DNA from: Anastrepha obliqua
Lineage: Eukaryota; Arthropoda; Insecta; Diptera; Tephritidae
Length of the DNA: 64,000 nucleotides
Reading direction: 5' to 3'
Assembly: GCF_027943255.1 (NCBI RefSeq)
Contig: NC_072897.1
Coordinates: 41,452,044-41,516,043, forward strand
In this document: piece after piece, positions 1-9,537 of the stretch
Position numbering within the stretch: the stretch's first letter is position 1
How the letters are laid out: each line of letters begins with the position of its first letter
The notes under the pieces: model-generated
What the model was told of the DNA's origin: nothing
Databases searched by the model: none
The model's input: the letters and a program-made list of their open reading frames with translations, nothing else
Program-made: the position numbers and the translations under genes

Positions 1-322
1 GTATTAATACATAGTAGGCTTTGATTTTATTACATAAATACCTAATTCCTAAGACTCTTTATGTATACATATATTAGATATGAATTATAGCGGGACTTAT
101 GTTCTTATTTCTTTGTCTTGAATTTGATTTTGTCGGTTAAGACGCGTTCAATTTGTATATGATTTTCTGCGGTGGCGGGTCGTAAAAGAAGAAAAGAATT
201 GAAATAAAAATTGATGAAATATAAAAACGTGGTGTTTTTTTTATTTAAGAATTGGAAGCGGTTAAATTTAATTAAATATTTCAACAGCTAGCAATAGTTT
301 TTACCTTTATATTGTTTTTTTA
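1..322. other. AT-rich flank, no gene seen
   Basis: No convincing reading frame, repeat unit or RNA gene is visible. Jockey-type ORF1 sequence begins at about 323, so part of this stretch may be a degraded leader of that element, but nothing in it proves that. Confidence 0.4.
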
Positions 323-1190
323 ATGTCGTGGAGTCGCTCCACTCTTTCATATGGTTTATACCCAATTTTCCCAAGAGACCAGCAAAGAAGAGAAAGGCAG
401 AGTCATCTACGGAATTTTCTAAAGCAAATGATGAAGACCTCTTGCCGTCTAAACCAACTAAAGGAAACACTCGCCCACCACCTATTATGGCATCTGGAGA
501 TTGTAATTAGCAACAGTTATATACATTAACAAAAACTGAGTCGAAAGAAAATTTTACGATAAAACACTTGAATAATGGAGTATATAAAGTCAACACTTTT
601 TCAATTGAAGACTATAGAAAATTATCAAAAACTTTTTCCACTAAAAATATTTCCTGCTACAGTTTTGAGAACAAACAAACGCGGCCAATTAAAGTTTAGT
701 TAAAAAACTACACCATTCATGTGAAGCCAAAGCAATCACTGAAGATTTAAGAAAACCAGGTCTTAGTGCACTAAGTGCTCACAATAAACTAAAATGGAAA
801 ACCAAGGAGACCTTAGATATGTTTCTGTTAACATTCAACTCCATGCAAAATGTACAAAATATATATGAAATTAAAACTATTTTAAACTCAGTTGTCTCGA
901 TCGAACCTGTAAAATCATCAAATTTGATACCACAATGCAAACTATGTCAATCCTACGGTCATACACAAAACTATTGTGGTAAACAGGCAAGATGTGTTAA
1001 GTGTGCAGGAAAACATAAAAGCATTGACTGCAATAAACCCGAAAAAGTAAAACCAAAATGCTGTAACTGCGGAGAAGCCCATCCAGCCAGTTGTAGAGGG
1101 TGTGTAGTACCAAAAGAACTACAAAAAATTCGCAGTCAAATAGTTGGACAGGAAAAAAAAAAAGAACTTTCAGCTCCCTATTCAACGAAA
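323..1190 (+). pseudogene. Jockey-A ORF1 (gag-like) fragment, CCHC knuckles
   Basis: Decayed ORF1 of a Jockey-clade non-LTR retrotransposon; the protein normally coats element RNA. Several frames and stops are needed before 819. From 819 one frame runs 172 codons and carries three zinc-knuckle-like motifs: C40-x2-C43-x4-H48-x4-C53, C59-x2-C62-x3-H66-x4-C71, and C81-x2-C84-x3-H88-x3-C92 (numbered from 819). The last is followed by a VVPKELQKIR stretch. A triple knuckle followed by a short basic linker is known for Jockey-type ORF1. At about 1190 the reading is cut by minus-strand RTE sequence; residual Jockey-like coding resumes near 1880. The residues after 1200 in the 819 frame belong to the RTE insert, not to this protein. 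Confidence 0.75.
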
Positions 1191-1202
1191 TCCAACAAAA
1201 TT

Positions 1203-1880
1203 CTTCACTTCTTAATTGGCGCTATAACCGCTTACGCGATTTTGGCCGAGTTTAACAAAGCGCGCCAGTCGTTTCTTTCTCGTGCTAACCGGCGCCAGTT
1301 GGACACACCAAGTGAAGCCAAGCCCTTCTCCACCTGATCTTTCCAACGCAGAGGAGGCCTTCCCCTTCCTGTGCCACCACCAGCTGGTACCGCATCGAAT
1401 ACTTTCAAAGCCGGAGCGTTTGTATCCATTCGGACGACATGACCCAGCCAACGTAGCCGCTGGATCTTTATTCGCTGCGCTATGTCTATGTCGTCGTAAA
1501 GTTCATACAGCTCATCGTTCCATCGTCTGCGATATTCGCTGTTGCCAACGTGCAAAGGTCCAAAAATCTTACGCAGAATCTTTCTCTCGAACACTCCAAG
1601 CGTCGCTTCATCGGATGTTGTCATCGTCCACGCTTCTGCGCCATACGTTAGGACGGGCATGATGAGAGTCTTGTAGAGTGTTAGTTTTGTTCGTCGAGAG
1701 AGGACTTTACTACTCAATTGCCTACTTAGTCCAAAGTAGCACTTGTTGGCAAGAGAGATTCTACGTTGGATTTCAAGGCTGACATTGTTATCGGTGTTAA
1801 TGCTGGTTCCTAAATAGACGAAGTCTTTTACAACCTCGAAATTATAACTGTCTACAGTGACGTGGGTGCCGATACGCGAC
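1203..1880 (-). mobile_element. RTE-A: 3' fragment of an RTE-clade non-LTR retrotransposon
   Basis: The minus strand encodes about 215 residues of the C-terminal part of an RTE-type ORF2 (1232-1880), after the palm: LTYGAEAWT, VFERKILRKIFGP and RLRWLGHVVRMD are the hallmark blocks. The endonuclease and palm are missing, as expected for 5' truncation on insertion. The 3' end begins at the TTCTTAATTGGCGC motif (plus strand) near 1206, which three of the four RTE copies in this window (A, B and D) share. The copy sits inside Jockey-A ORF1. Blocks are nearly the same as in RTE-B, RTE-C and RTE-D, so all four are one family. Confidence 0.85.
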
Positions 1881-2010
1881 AAGAAAATTAATGAAGAAAA
1901 TTCTGAGAAATCAATGGCTTGCAATTATACATTAAAAAAAAAAACAAATCCCACAACAACTTACTTACGCACATGTTCTAAAACACCTCATCATGCTGGT
2001 CTCCTTGTCG
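1881..2010 (+). pseudogene. Possible end of Jockey-A ORF1 after the RTE insertion
   Basis: Short Lys/Asn/Thr-rich coding-like sequence; one frame contains QLTYAHVLK, which resembles the tail of Jockey ORF1 proteins (S/TYAxVxK). Taken with the Jockey reading that stops at 1190, this suggests RTE-A simply interrupts Jockey-A. The assignment rests on a very short match. Confidence 0.35.
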
Positions 2011-2419
2011 CGGGGATGAGGCTTAAGTGGTGGTTTGACCCCCATATCATGGGGACCAACCCAACACGAACTAAGAGGGAAGCTCCATATGAGGATTGGC
2101 TAGCCATCCACCCGCTTCACGGCAAAATTTGTGGCCATCCAATCACCATATGAAGATCACCGTACCGACGTACCTGCTAATCCTTAACCGTCATCATCCC
2201 ATCATCTCCTCTCCTAGCCCCCCCCCCTAACTCAAGGTGTCATGCGACCATAGGCACGGGTGGTTTGCAGTCAGGGGGTTTTCTGTCCGACTGTATTTCT
2301 ACGGAGCTACCTCGATACCGGGTCACCTCGTGGTATAACCATGACCTTGCCGGGGTATGGGGCACTGCCACGGTCGACCATTATGTTTCCCCTTCCTTTT
2401 TATAAGATCACCATGTCTG
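2011..2419. other. Non-coding stretch, probably transposon UTR
   Basis: No supported gene. The base composition is higher in G+C than the flanks and there is a 10-base C run near 2218-2227. It may be an untranslated region of an unrecognised element. I see no repeat ends. Confidence 0.35.
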
Positions 2420-2587
2420 CAATGCCAAACCTCCGAGTGTATTTCTGCCATGAAAAAGCTCCTCATAAAAATATCTGCCGTTCGGAGTCGGCTTGAAACT
2501 GTAGGTCCCTCCATTTGTGGAACAACATCAACACGCACATCACAAATAGGAGGAGGAGCTCGGCTAAACACCCAAAAAGGGTGTACG
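2420..2587 (+). repeat. SINE fragment (tail side), split by the Gypsy insertion
   Basis: This is the reverse complement of part of 22148-22390: both share the CATGGCAGAAATACACTCGG core and the flanking TTATGTGCGT/ATGTGCGT-type block. The tRNA-like head is absent, so the copy is truncated at about 2420. It ends abruptly at TACG (2584-2587), the target duplication of the Gypsy element; sequence resumes with TACG at 9510, so the SINE was present before the Gypsy insertion. Confidence 0.65.
2584..2587. other. Target site duplication TACG (left)
   Basis: TACG directly precedes the left LTR and TACG directly follows the right LTR at 9510-9513. A 4-bp YRYR duplication is typical of Gypsy/errantivirus integration. 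Confidence 0.9.
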
Positions 2588-2952
2588 AATTATGTTTTTC
2601 CTTACTGGAATAACATTTTTAAAAAAGACGTGCTTCAGTTGAAGACGGAGTAAAAACTAAACTTTATTCTATAAATTCCCTTATTTATATCTTTACAATT
2701 TGTTTACTTAAATCTATGTGTTTCACAATGATGGTTTGGCATTGCCAATTTGTTTACTTAAATCTATGTATTTCACAATGATGGTTTGGCATTGCATCAG
2801 CCTGGTCAAAGAAGATATCAATTTCATTTTCAATTAATTTTTATTACGCAGCAGCATAATGCTGAGCTGGCGGATTTGTAAGATGCAAAATATGTTTTCT
2901 CAATTGTGTTTACATTTAGCATTGTAATGGGGTAAGTGGTCTGCCGTTAACT
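2588..2952 (-). repeat. 3' LTR of the Gypsy element
   Basis: Direct repeat of 9145-9509, 365 bp. It contains an internal 50-bp tandem duplication (2696-2745 and 2746-2795; one visible G/A difference) found in the other LTR as well. The env reading frame runs into the LTR and stops near 2916. Confidence 0.95.
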
Positions 2953-3956
2953 CCCCCTTCTCTAAAATGAATCGCCCTCGATTCAACGATTTCTTTTGAT
3001 AGAATATTTATTTTATTTTGCAACTCAAAATATAATTTTTCTTGATTTCTTTGGAACTTTTCCTGCTTTTTCATTTGTATAAACAATATCAATTTATGAA
3101 CTGTATATGCTATTATTGCCAGTGACATGAAGGTCAATAATGACATTGATTTGGGATTTTCAATATACGAATTTCCAATTTTTTCTAAGAAATTTATGTT
3201 AGTGAACTTTAAAGTGTCGTCATTTGAGTTTACAAATTCAAGTATTTCATAATTTTTAAAATGATTTTGTTTTATAAATTTTACAATTTTTCCTGTGGGG
3301 TTTTCATATGTTTTGTTAATATATCTATATTCACACTTGTATTAAAAGTTATTAAATATGTACCATTTCTTACAATTTTATTAACTGTATGTTTCCCTGA
3401 AACTAATATAGCCCCATCTCTTATTTTATCTATTTGTTTATTATTTTCTTTGATTTTAGTGCAATTAGCTGGCTTTTTATTTAACAAATTTATAAAACAT
3501 GTATTTTGTAATTTTTGCTTACAAAAAATATTACTTATTTCAATTTTACATTCTTCAATAGATATAAATGTGTTATTACATAATGCTACTTCATTCTCAA
3601 TTATTAATTTCCCATCATTTTGTGATATTGGTCTGGTTTCAAATAACGTACAAATATTATTTATTTTGGGATATTTAATATACAATATAATTAGATCTGA
3701 TTTTTGTATGATTTTAAACGTCTAATAAGTCTGTCAAGGTTACTGCTTGTAATTCGTTCTGAATTATTTCTCTTGTTTCATCTGTATGAAGTATATGTGA
3801 GTTTAATATTCCTCCTTTTGCTAATGTAATAGTTTGCAAAATATTTTGTAATTCATATATTACCATTTTAATTCTCTGTTTACGTATTGTTCTTTCATGC
3901 GAAATTCCTGTGATACTGTTTACTAAATTCGTTAAACGTCGTATTTCATTAAAATT
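2916..3956 (-). pseudogene. Env remnant of the Gypsy element
   Basis: The roughly 1 kb between the integrase stop and the 3' LTR holds env-like sequence in several frames. The first part (3956 to about 3720) is helical and charged; 3281-3685 encodes a Cys-containing, Asn-rich ectodomain-like segment; 2919-3146 begins with a hydrophobic stretch (SLLTFMSLAIIAYTVH) followed by a basic tail, as expected for the membrane anchor and cytoplasmic end of a fusion-type envelope. Frames differ between the last two pieces (3685 versus 3146), and the region is shorter than the usual insect env of about 1.4 kb, with no clear signal peptide or furin site seen. A functional envelope is not encoded here. Confidence 0.65.
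2953..2963 (-). promoter_or_regulatory. Polypurine tract
   Basis: AGAGAAGGGGG on the minus strand lies directly upstream of the 3' LTR, the position where plus-strand DNA synthesis is primed in LTR retroelements. Confidence 0.85.
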
Positions 3957-4868
3957 TTAACTCTTAATGTTATCCTTATGTATTATTCTGTTTCTGTTAA
4001 TAATTACTACCTTATTTGCTAAGTTCTCTTTTACTTGTTGTCTCTTATATCTGGGCTTTAACTTATTTCTTTCACCTACAATTTTTTCATATATTACCTG
4101 ACCAGAGTGGTATTCCTTATTTAATCCATTTTTGTTATGAATCGCAAGCATTTTCTTTTGCGCCTGCTCAAGAGTATCATGTAATTTTTCATGACCTATT
4201 TTATTATGAAAAATATCTGTTGGTCGGAATTTTGTAACGGAATGTATTGTAATATTATATTGCTGTGCAGCTCTTAGAACTGTTTCTAAATCACTTACTA
4301 TGTTGAATTCCTCTTTTATACATCTAGCTATCTCTATTAACGTAGAATGAACTCTTTCAATTTGTCCATTAGTAATACTATGCCTTGGATTGCAAAAATA
4401 TATTTCAATATTTAATCTCTGCATTAACGATTTGAATTGAGGTGTTGTAAAACTTGGCTCATTATCTAACGTTATTCGTTTCACATCTGGGAAAGTTTGA
4501 AGAATTTCTAAAACCTTTTCCTCAATATTAGATTTGTCTTCTATATTTTTTAATATTAAAAATTTTGAATAAGCATCAATACATGTGATAAACTTCAACC
4601 CCTGAGCATAAAAAATATCTAGGTGAAGCTGCTCTCCCTCTTTTTCTGGAATTGGAGCCTCTTTTATTGGAATTTTTTTCGGATGTCGATCATATTTGTT
4701 CCTATTGCACGTTATGCAATTGCGTACATATTCCTTCATTTTCTTTCTCATTTCTGGCCAATAGTATAGTTTTTCTATCTGTTTTATATTTTCATTGTAA
4801 TTTCGATGCGCTCTGTTATGGGTTTGCTCAATTATACCTGCTTGATCTTCCCTATTGGGAATGTCCAT
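3957..4868 (-). CDS. pol: Integrase portion of Gypsy pol, separated by a frame change
   Basis: 303 residues counted from an internal Met. Order: an H-x3-H ... C-x2-C zinc-binding region (about residues 17-55, HNRAH ... CITC), then a DDE core with Asp in LHLDIF, Asp in LDNEPSF and Glu in GQIERV; the spacing from second Asp to Glu is 35 residues, matching DD35E. It would join the provirus DNA to host DNA. The frame differs by one base from the RNase H part; the upstream reading in the integrase frame stays open to about 4920, so a single indel near 4905-4925 probably split one pol. All catalytic residues are present. Confidence 0.88.
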   Translation of the reverse strand: MDIPNREDQAGIIEQTHNRAHRNYNENIKQIEKLYYWPEMRKKMKEYVRNCITCNRNKYDRHPKKIPIKEAPIPEKEGEQLHLDIFYAQGLKFITCIDAYSKFLILKNIEDKSNIEEKVLEILQTFPDVKRITLDNEPSFTTPQFKSLMQRLNIEIYFCNPRHSITNGQIERVHSTLIEIARCIKEEFNIVSDLETVLRAAQQYNITIHSVTKFRPTDIFHNKIGHEKLHDTLEQAQKKMLAIHNKNGLNKEYHSGQVIYEKIVGERNKLKPRYKRQQVKENLANKVVIINRNRIIHKDNIKS

Positions 4869-4893
4869 AGGAAATAGCTTAGTATATACAAAT

Positions 4894-7386
4894 TTATTTT
4901 GAAATGTTTCTTTTAGAGGTGCAGTGTATTGCTGTTACCAATTTAGGTTTTATGTATTCTTTTAAAATAGTAAGTAGATTCTCAACTGTATCATATTCAA
5001 TCAAATGTCTTTTTCTTCCAAAAATTTCTATCATTTCATGTATAGTGAACCTATTTTTACATAATATAATTTGTTGTTTGAATTGATTTACAGGTTCGTA
5101 TGTTTCCTGTATTTGATCATTTTCGCTACTTTCCGCTGAATGTTCTGATTCACTTGACGAATTGTTTATTTCAAGGCGTGATAATGCATCAGCCACAACA
5201 TTCGTTTTGCCTGGCCTATATACAAATTTTGGAGAAAACTCCTCAATTAAAGCATGCCATCTTTTCATTTTAGAATTCGGGTTGCGCGTAGATAATGCAA
5301 ATGTTAACGGTTGATGATCCGTGTGAATTTCAAGATTAGTTACTCCATAAAGATAATTACGAAGATTCTTCAGTGCCCATACAATCGCAAACAACTCTCT
5401 TTCATTTGTAGCATAATTTCTTTCTGTCTTATTAAGAGTTTTGGAAACAAAAGTAATGGGTTTATTTTCTTGAGAAAGGACTGCGCCTATTGCAACATTC
5501 GATGCGTCAGTAGTTAACACAAACTTTTTTGAATAATCTGGTTGCGTCAATTCCATTGCTGATGCTAAACTTTTCTTTAGCTTTTTAAAAGAAGATATCC
5601 CTGCTTCATCAATTTTCACTAATACCTTTTTTGACATATTTTTAGAGACTCTGCCATTTTCTGCGGATAAGTATTTTGTCAATAGCTTTGCAATCGTTGC
5701 ATAATCTTTAATGAATTTCCGGTAATAACCGGTAACACCTAAAAACCCCCTTAATTCCCGTAAACTTTTGGGTAGCGGGTAATTAAGCATTAATTCAATT
5801 TTACTTGGATCTGTTTTAATTGTATTTTGAGCTATAATGTAACCCAAAAATTCTATTTCAGTTCTGAAAAATTTAGATTTTTCAAGAGAAATTTTCATAT
5901 TAGCGCTTCTTAATATTTCAATTATCATTTGCAAATCCTTCATGTGTTGCTCTAAACTTCCTGAAAAAATTATTATATCATCCATATATACATGACATGT
6001 TTTTCCTATTTGATCACGCAATATATTGTCCATTGCTCTTTGAAATATTCTGGGAGCATTTTTTAGACCGAAAGGCATTCTTAAAAATTCATATTTTCCG
6101 TTATTAACGGAAAAGGCTGTTTTTTCTATGTCATTTTCCGACATTAAAATCTGGTGAAAACCTGACTCCAAATCAATGCTTGAAAAGTATCTTGATTTCC
6201 CTAAATTTGACAAAATTATATTCGTATCCGGGATGGGATAGCGATCGGGAATAGTATGAGCATTCAATTTTTTGTAATCTATCACCATTCTAAATTTTGG
6301 TGAACCGTCGTCGTTAGTACCTTTTTTTGATACCACCCAAATGGGTGAATTATAAGGACTTTTACTAGGCCTTACAATATTTTCATTCAATAATCTTCCA
6401 ATTTCTTTATTTACGAAAGAATTCACAGACAGAGGATATGGGTACTGTTTACTCCATATCGGCTTTTCATTTTCTGTTCGTATTTCCGCTCTTACATCTG
6501 TTCTAAACGGAAAACTTGTATCAATATTTGCGTGTTTTTCCACTATTCTCTGCTTTATTAAAATTCTAAATTCCTCAAGGTTTTTACCCTGATTTCTCCT
6601 TTCTGGAGTTTTATAAGCTCTTACTAAGTGAGAGTCTTCACTGTTTTCATCAAAACTTTCATTGACTGCCTGATCTGAACCTTTTTCAGTTTTCATGGAA
6701 TAGTTATCCCTTATATTACCTGAATATTCATCAGCTATTGCTTTAGGATCTTCAGGTGCCAAAGACAAACATTTATATGGCATACTTTTACCGGTAAATC
6801 CCTCGGTATATGCTGTAGAAATTTTCTGATCCACAGTGTTTATTTTATAATTAATTTTTTTATTATTTTTTCTTTTCTTATTGACGGTATGTTCTTCGGC
6901 GGGCGCCTTAGGATCCTTTTGTCCCAAGGGGCTAAAATTTTCTTTTTTCTCATTTTTATTTTCATACTTTTCTTTTTTGTTGCAGGTACTATCATCTGCT
7001 GGCGCCTTAGGACCTTTTTGTCCCAAGGGGTTAACATTTTCTTTTTTCTCTGAGTTTACTCTTTCTTTATGGATGTTAATATTCATACTTTCATCCACCT
7101 TTTCGTTCTCATATTTTGTTTTGTAAATTATTTTGTTGCTACGTATATCGATACGTGCTTCTATTTTCTTTAAAAAATTATATCCTAAAAGGATGTCCGA
7201 ATCCAAATTATCTATTTCAAAGAATACTTGTCGAACTCCGAATAAATTTATTATATGGTAATATTTTATAATAGAATAACCATTTACAGTTCTCACTCTT
7301 TTATAAATGGCTAATTCATTTCTATTTTGATATACTCCCTGCTTAATATAACAAGAAGTTGCTCCGGTATCTACCAGTGCTTTCAA
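4894..7386 (-). CDS. pol: Gypsy pol: protease, reverse transcriptase, RNase H
   Basis: 830 residues from a codon in the frame entered by -1 frameshifting from gag (no start codon of its own is needed; the frame is open to 7446). Protease active site DTGA is at residues 6-9. A Lys/Glu-rich linker with two copies of a PLGQK-type repeat occupies about 120-160. RT follows: FRMVIDYKKLN, SIDLESGFHQI, FGLKNAPRIFQ, and the catalytic YMDD at about 466. RNase H shows TDASNVAIGAVL at about 626 and HTDHQPL at about 688. It stops at 4894, just before the integrase region, probably because of an indel. Confidence 0.92.
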   Translation of the reverse strand: MKALVDTGATSCYIKQGVYQNRNELAIYKRVRTVNGYSIIKYYHIINLFGVRQVFFEIDNLDSDILLGYNFLKKIEARIDIRSNKIIYKTKYENEKVDESMNINIHKERVNSEKKENVNPLGQKGPKAPADDSTCNKKEKYENKNEKKENFSPLGQKDPKAPAEEHTVNKKRKNNKKINYKINTVDQKISTAYTEGFTGKSMPYKCLSLAPEDPKAIADEYSGNIRDNYSMKTEKGSDQAVNESFDENSEDSHLVRAYKTPERRNQGKNLEEFRILIKQRIVEKHANIDTSFPFRTDVRAEIRTENEKPIWSKQYPYPLSVNSFVNKEIGRLLNENIVRPSKSPYNSPIWVVSKKGTNDDGSPKFRMVIDYKKLNAHTIPDRYPIPDTNIILSNLGKSRYFSSIDLESGFHQILMSENDIEKTAFSVNNGKYEFLRMPFGLKNAPRIFQRAMDNILRDQIGKTCHVYMDDIIIFSGSLEQHMKDLQMIIEILRSANMKISLEKSKFFRTEIEFLGYIIAQNTIKTDPSKIELMLNYPLPKSLRELRGFLGVTGYYRKFIKDYATIAKLLTKYLSAENGRVSKNMSKKVLVKIDEAGISSFKKLKKSLASAMELTQPDYSKKFVLTTDASNVAIGAVLSQENKPITFVSKTLNKTERNYATNERELFAIVWALKNLRNYLYGVTNLEIHTDHQPLTFALSTRNPNSKMKRWHALIEEFSPKFVYRPGKTNVVADALSRLEINNSSSESEHSAESSENDQIQETYEPVNQFKQQIILCKNRFTIHEMIEIFGRKRHLIEYDTVENLLTILKEYIKPKLVTAIHCTSKRNISK

Positions 7387-7412
7387 TCCTTTATTGAGTT
7401 TTTTATCATAAA

Positions 7413-8519
7413 CTATGATGTAGGGGAGGTCGTTCCCCTTTTCCCTAAAAAATGTTCTTCATTTAAATTGTTTATTTTAGGAGTTTTTCCTTGCGGTCGA
7501 AAGCTATTATTACTTTCTCTTCGTCTCTTGAAGCCTTGCATATGTTGGTTCTGAGGCCCTGAACTTTGTTGAGTAGTATTTAACCCATTGCCTGAACTAC
7601 TTGTCTGGGGTTTGTTATTCTGATTAAAATATCTGCCACCTTGTTGACCAAAAGGGTTGCAATTCTTATTGTATGACCTGGAGACAGATGGATCTACGTC
7701 CATTGGTTCTGGTTTTGGTACGTTATTCCTTGTTGGGAACCTCAAATTATTATTGGGATAATTTGTTGTCCTAGCTCTGCTTCTTTCATTTGCAAAATTT
7801 TTAGCAAATAATGCCCTTTGGTTGTTTGATTCTAGTTCCTGTGCTTTTGCCAAAGCATCAGGCAAATCCTGAGGATTGAGAGAAAATATTATGTCTCTTA
7901 AAGGTGCATTGAGACCAGTTACAAATATTATTAAGGCATGATCCCTATTCTTTTTATTAAGTTCTTTGGCTATATCGGATGAGCTACTATGAGTCATTAT
8001 TGTTTTATTTATGAGTAAGGTCAATTTTCTATTGACCAAATTATAATACTCGACAACTGTCATTGATCCCTGGCGTAAGACACTCAGTTCCTGTTCTATA
8101 ATGTGTATCGGCCGTTTGTGTGAATAAGCAAAATCTAATCGCGCAATTATTGCTTCAAAATTCAACACCGTACCATGATTGGTGAGCGTGTCATTCGCAT
8201 CTTGTGTGATCTTGTTTCGCAAAATAGTAAGGGCTGCAAAGTATCTTCTACTTTTCCTTATATACAGGCTCATAGCATTATGTGCTGCCTCCCTCCAACT
8301 AACGTAAGAATTTAATTTCCCTGAAAAATCTGGAAGGGATTTTACAACATCAAGAGATTCTTGGCACTGTATATTTTCGTCAATAGACTCAGTCACATAA
8401 TCCGTCACCCTACGAGTATCTATCTCAACTTGAGATCGTAATCGTTCGACTTCTTGCCTTAAATTTATTGTGCTCTCCGCAATCAATCTTGTAATTAAAT
8501 CAACTGTTAAGTCAGCCAT
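7413..8519 (-). CDS. gag: Gypsy gag
   Basis: Intact 368-residue frame. The first 60 residues are helical and heptad-like; the middle (about 60-240) is a capsid-like region with FEAIIARLDFAYS and VVEYYNLVN, consistent with Gypsy-type capsid; the C-terminal 120 residues are Asn/Gln/Arg-rich with no CCHC knuckle, as known for errantivirus gag. The start sits in a duplicated leader segment, so a second copy of the ATG context exists upstream in the leader. Gag forms the intracellular particle. Confidence 0.88.
   Translation of the reverse strand: MADLTVDLITRLIAESTINLRQEVERLRSQVEIDTRRVTDYVTESIDENIQCQESLDVVKSLPDFSGKLNSYVSWREAAHNAMSLYIRKSRRYFAALTILRNKITQDANDTLTNHGTVLNFEAIIARLDFAYSHKRPIHIIEQELSVLRQGSMTVVEYYNLVNRKLTLLINKTIMTHSSSSDIAKELNKKNRDHALIIFVTGLNAPLRDIIFSLNPQDLPDALAKAQELESNNQRALFAKNFANERSRARTTNYPNNNLRFPTRNNVPKPEPMDVDPSVSRSYNKNCNPFGQQGGRYFNQNNKPQTSSSGNGLNTTQQSSGPQNQHMQGFKRRRESNNSFRPQGKTPKINNLNEEHFLGKRGTTSPTS
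7446..7452 (-). promoter_or_regulatory. Programmed -1 frameshift heptamer T-TTT-TTA
   Basis: On the minus strand the sequence TTTTTTA is positioned in the gag frame as T TTT TTA, the X-XXY-YYZ arrangement. A one-base slip back enters the pol frame, which then reads without stop into the DTGA protease. Gag terminates about 30 bases downstream at 7413. I did not resolve a stimulatory pseudoknot. Confidence 0.8.
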
Positions 8520-8735
8520 TTTTATATCTTATTCTTTTGTTGACTTTTCTTAAAATTTTTCTTAAATAATATAGGGCACTTTTCAATTTTATAATCCCCA
8601 CTACATTAAATCAACTGTTAAATCAGCCATTCCTATATTTTATTATTTTGAATACTTTTTATTCTTTTGTTCACTTTTCTTAAAATTTTTCTTAAATAAT
8701 ATAGGGCACTTTTCAATTTTATGATCCCCACTACA
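8494..8735 (-). repeat. Tandem duplication spanning the gag start
   Basis: Plus-strand units 8494-8604 (111 bp) and 8605-8735 (131 bp) are near-identical, the second having about 20 extra AT-rich bases. Both contain TCAACTGTTAARTCAGCCAT, the complement of the gag start region, so the duplicated unit carries a spare ATG and the first codons of gag ahead of the real start. Confidence 0.85.
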
Positions 8736-9126
8736 ATATTCACAATATAATAATTTTGAATATTTTATTTCACTGGGAGTATTCCCCATTTACTTATTAT
8801 ATGTATATGGTATAACTTACATATATCATTTTTTATCTTCGGTGCATTTGTGTCTCCTCTTCTGCGAAGAACGTGCTGCGCCAGGAAAATGCTCGCTACA
8901 AGGAGCGCTGCCAAATCGGGCAAAAATGTCTTGTCGTTTCTATCACGGGGAGTTGCTGCAAAAGCTGCAAGCCAAGCCGCTGCTGGTGTTAATGGCAAAA
9001 TTGTTGCTGTTATTGTTCTTTGCTATTGAGTCGCTGTTGGTAACTTCGCTGAAGCTGCTTAGTTGAACCGGAGCTCGATGCCTGCACTGCGATCACTTTT
9101 AAACGCTCTGGAAGTGGAGAACAAGG
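8736..9126 (-). other. Gypsy 5' leader
   Basis: Untranslated sequence between the primer binding site and the duplicated gag-start units. No supported ORF; it would hold packaging signals by analogy with other LTR elements, but none can be pointed to. Confidence 0.5.
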
Positions 9127-9145
9127 CCCTTTACGTTGGGCGCCA
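9127..9145 (-). promoter_or_regulatory. Primer binding site, tRNA-Lys type
   Basis: Directly after the 5' LTR the minus strand reads TGGCGCCCAACGT, with the first T shared with the LTR end. This matches the TGGCGCCC start typical of tRNA-Lys primed elements such as Drosophila gypsy. Confidence 0.8.
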
Positions 9146-9509
9146 ATTATGTTTTTCCTTACTGGAATAACATTTTTAAAAAAGACGTGCTTCAGTTGAA
9201 GACGGAGTAAAAACTAAACTTTATTCTATAAATTCCCTTATTTATATCTTTACAATTTGTTTACTTAAATCTATGTGTTTCACAATGATGGTTTGGCATT
9301 GCCAATTTGTTTACTTAAATCTATGTATTTCACAATGATGGTTTGGCATTGCATCAGCCTGGTCAAAGAAGATATCAATTTCATTTTCAATTAATTTTTA
9401 TTACGCAGCAGCATAATGCTGAGCTGGCGGATTTGTAAGATGCAAAATATGTTTTCTCAATTGTGTTTACATTTAGCATTGTAATGGGGTAAGTGGTCTG
9501 CCGTTAACT
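9145..9509 (-). repeat. 5' LTR of the Gypsy element
   Basis: 365-bp copy of 2588-2952, with the same 50-bp internal duplication (9253-9302, 9303-9352). It should hold the promoter for this element. It is followed at 9510-9513 by the TACG duplication. Confidence 0.95.
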
Positions 9510-9537
9510 TACGCGCCAATTACACACACACACACAC
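9510..9537. repeat. Right TACG duplication and short (CA)n run
   Basis: TACG (9510-9513) then a CA microsatellite at about 9525-9537 that abuts the first codons of LOA-A ORF1. The microsatellite marks the 5' boundary of LOA-A, which therefore lacks its leader. Confidence 0.75.

Larger units (their letters stand above)
2588..9509 (-). mobile_element. Complete Gypsy/errantivirus-type LTR retrotransposon
   Basis: A 6,922-bp minus-strand provirus: 5' LTR 9145-9509, primer binding site, leader, gag, pol (protease, RT, RNase H), integrase, env remnant, polypurine tract, 3' LTR 2588-2952. Read on the minus strand, LTRs begin AGTTAAC and end ATAATT, like Drosophila gypsy. Both LTRs are 365 bp and I see no difference between them, so insertion was recent. 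Gag lacks a CCHC knuckle, and an env-like third gene follows pol, as in insect errantiviruses. There is a frame change between RNase H and integrase, and env is short and broken, so this copy is unlikely to be autonomous. Confidence 0.95.

Noticed and set aside
3261..3725. 154-codon plus-strand frame, hydrophobic
   Set aside because: It lies antisense to the env remnant; the hydrophobic look comes from reading Lys/Asn-rich code backwards.
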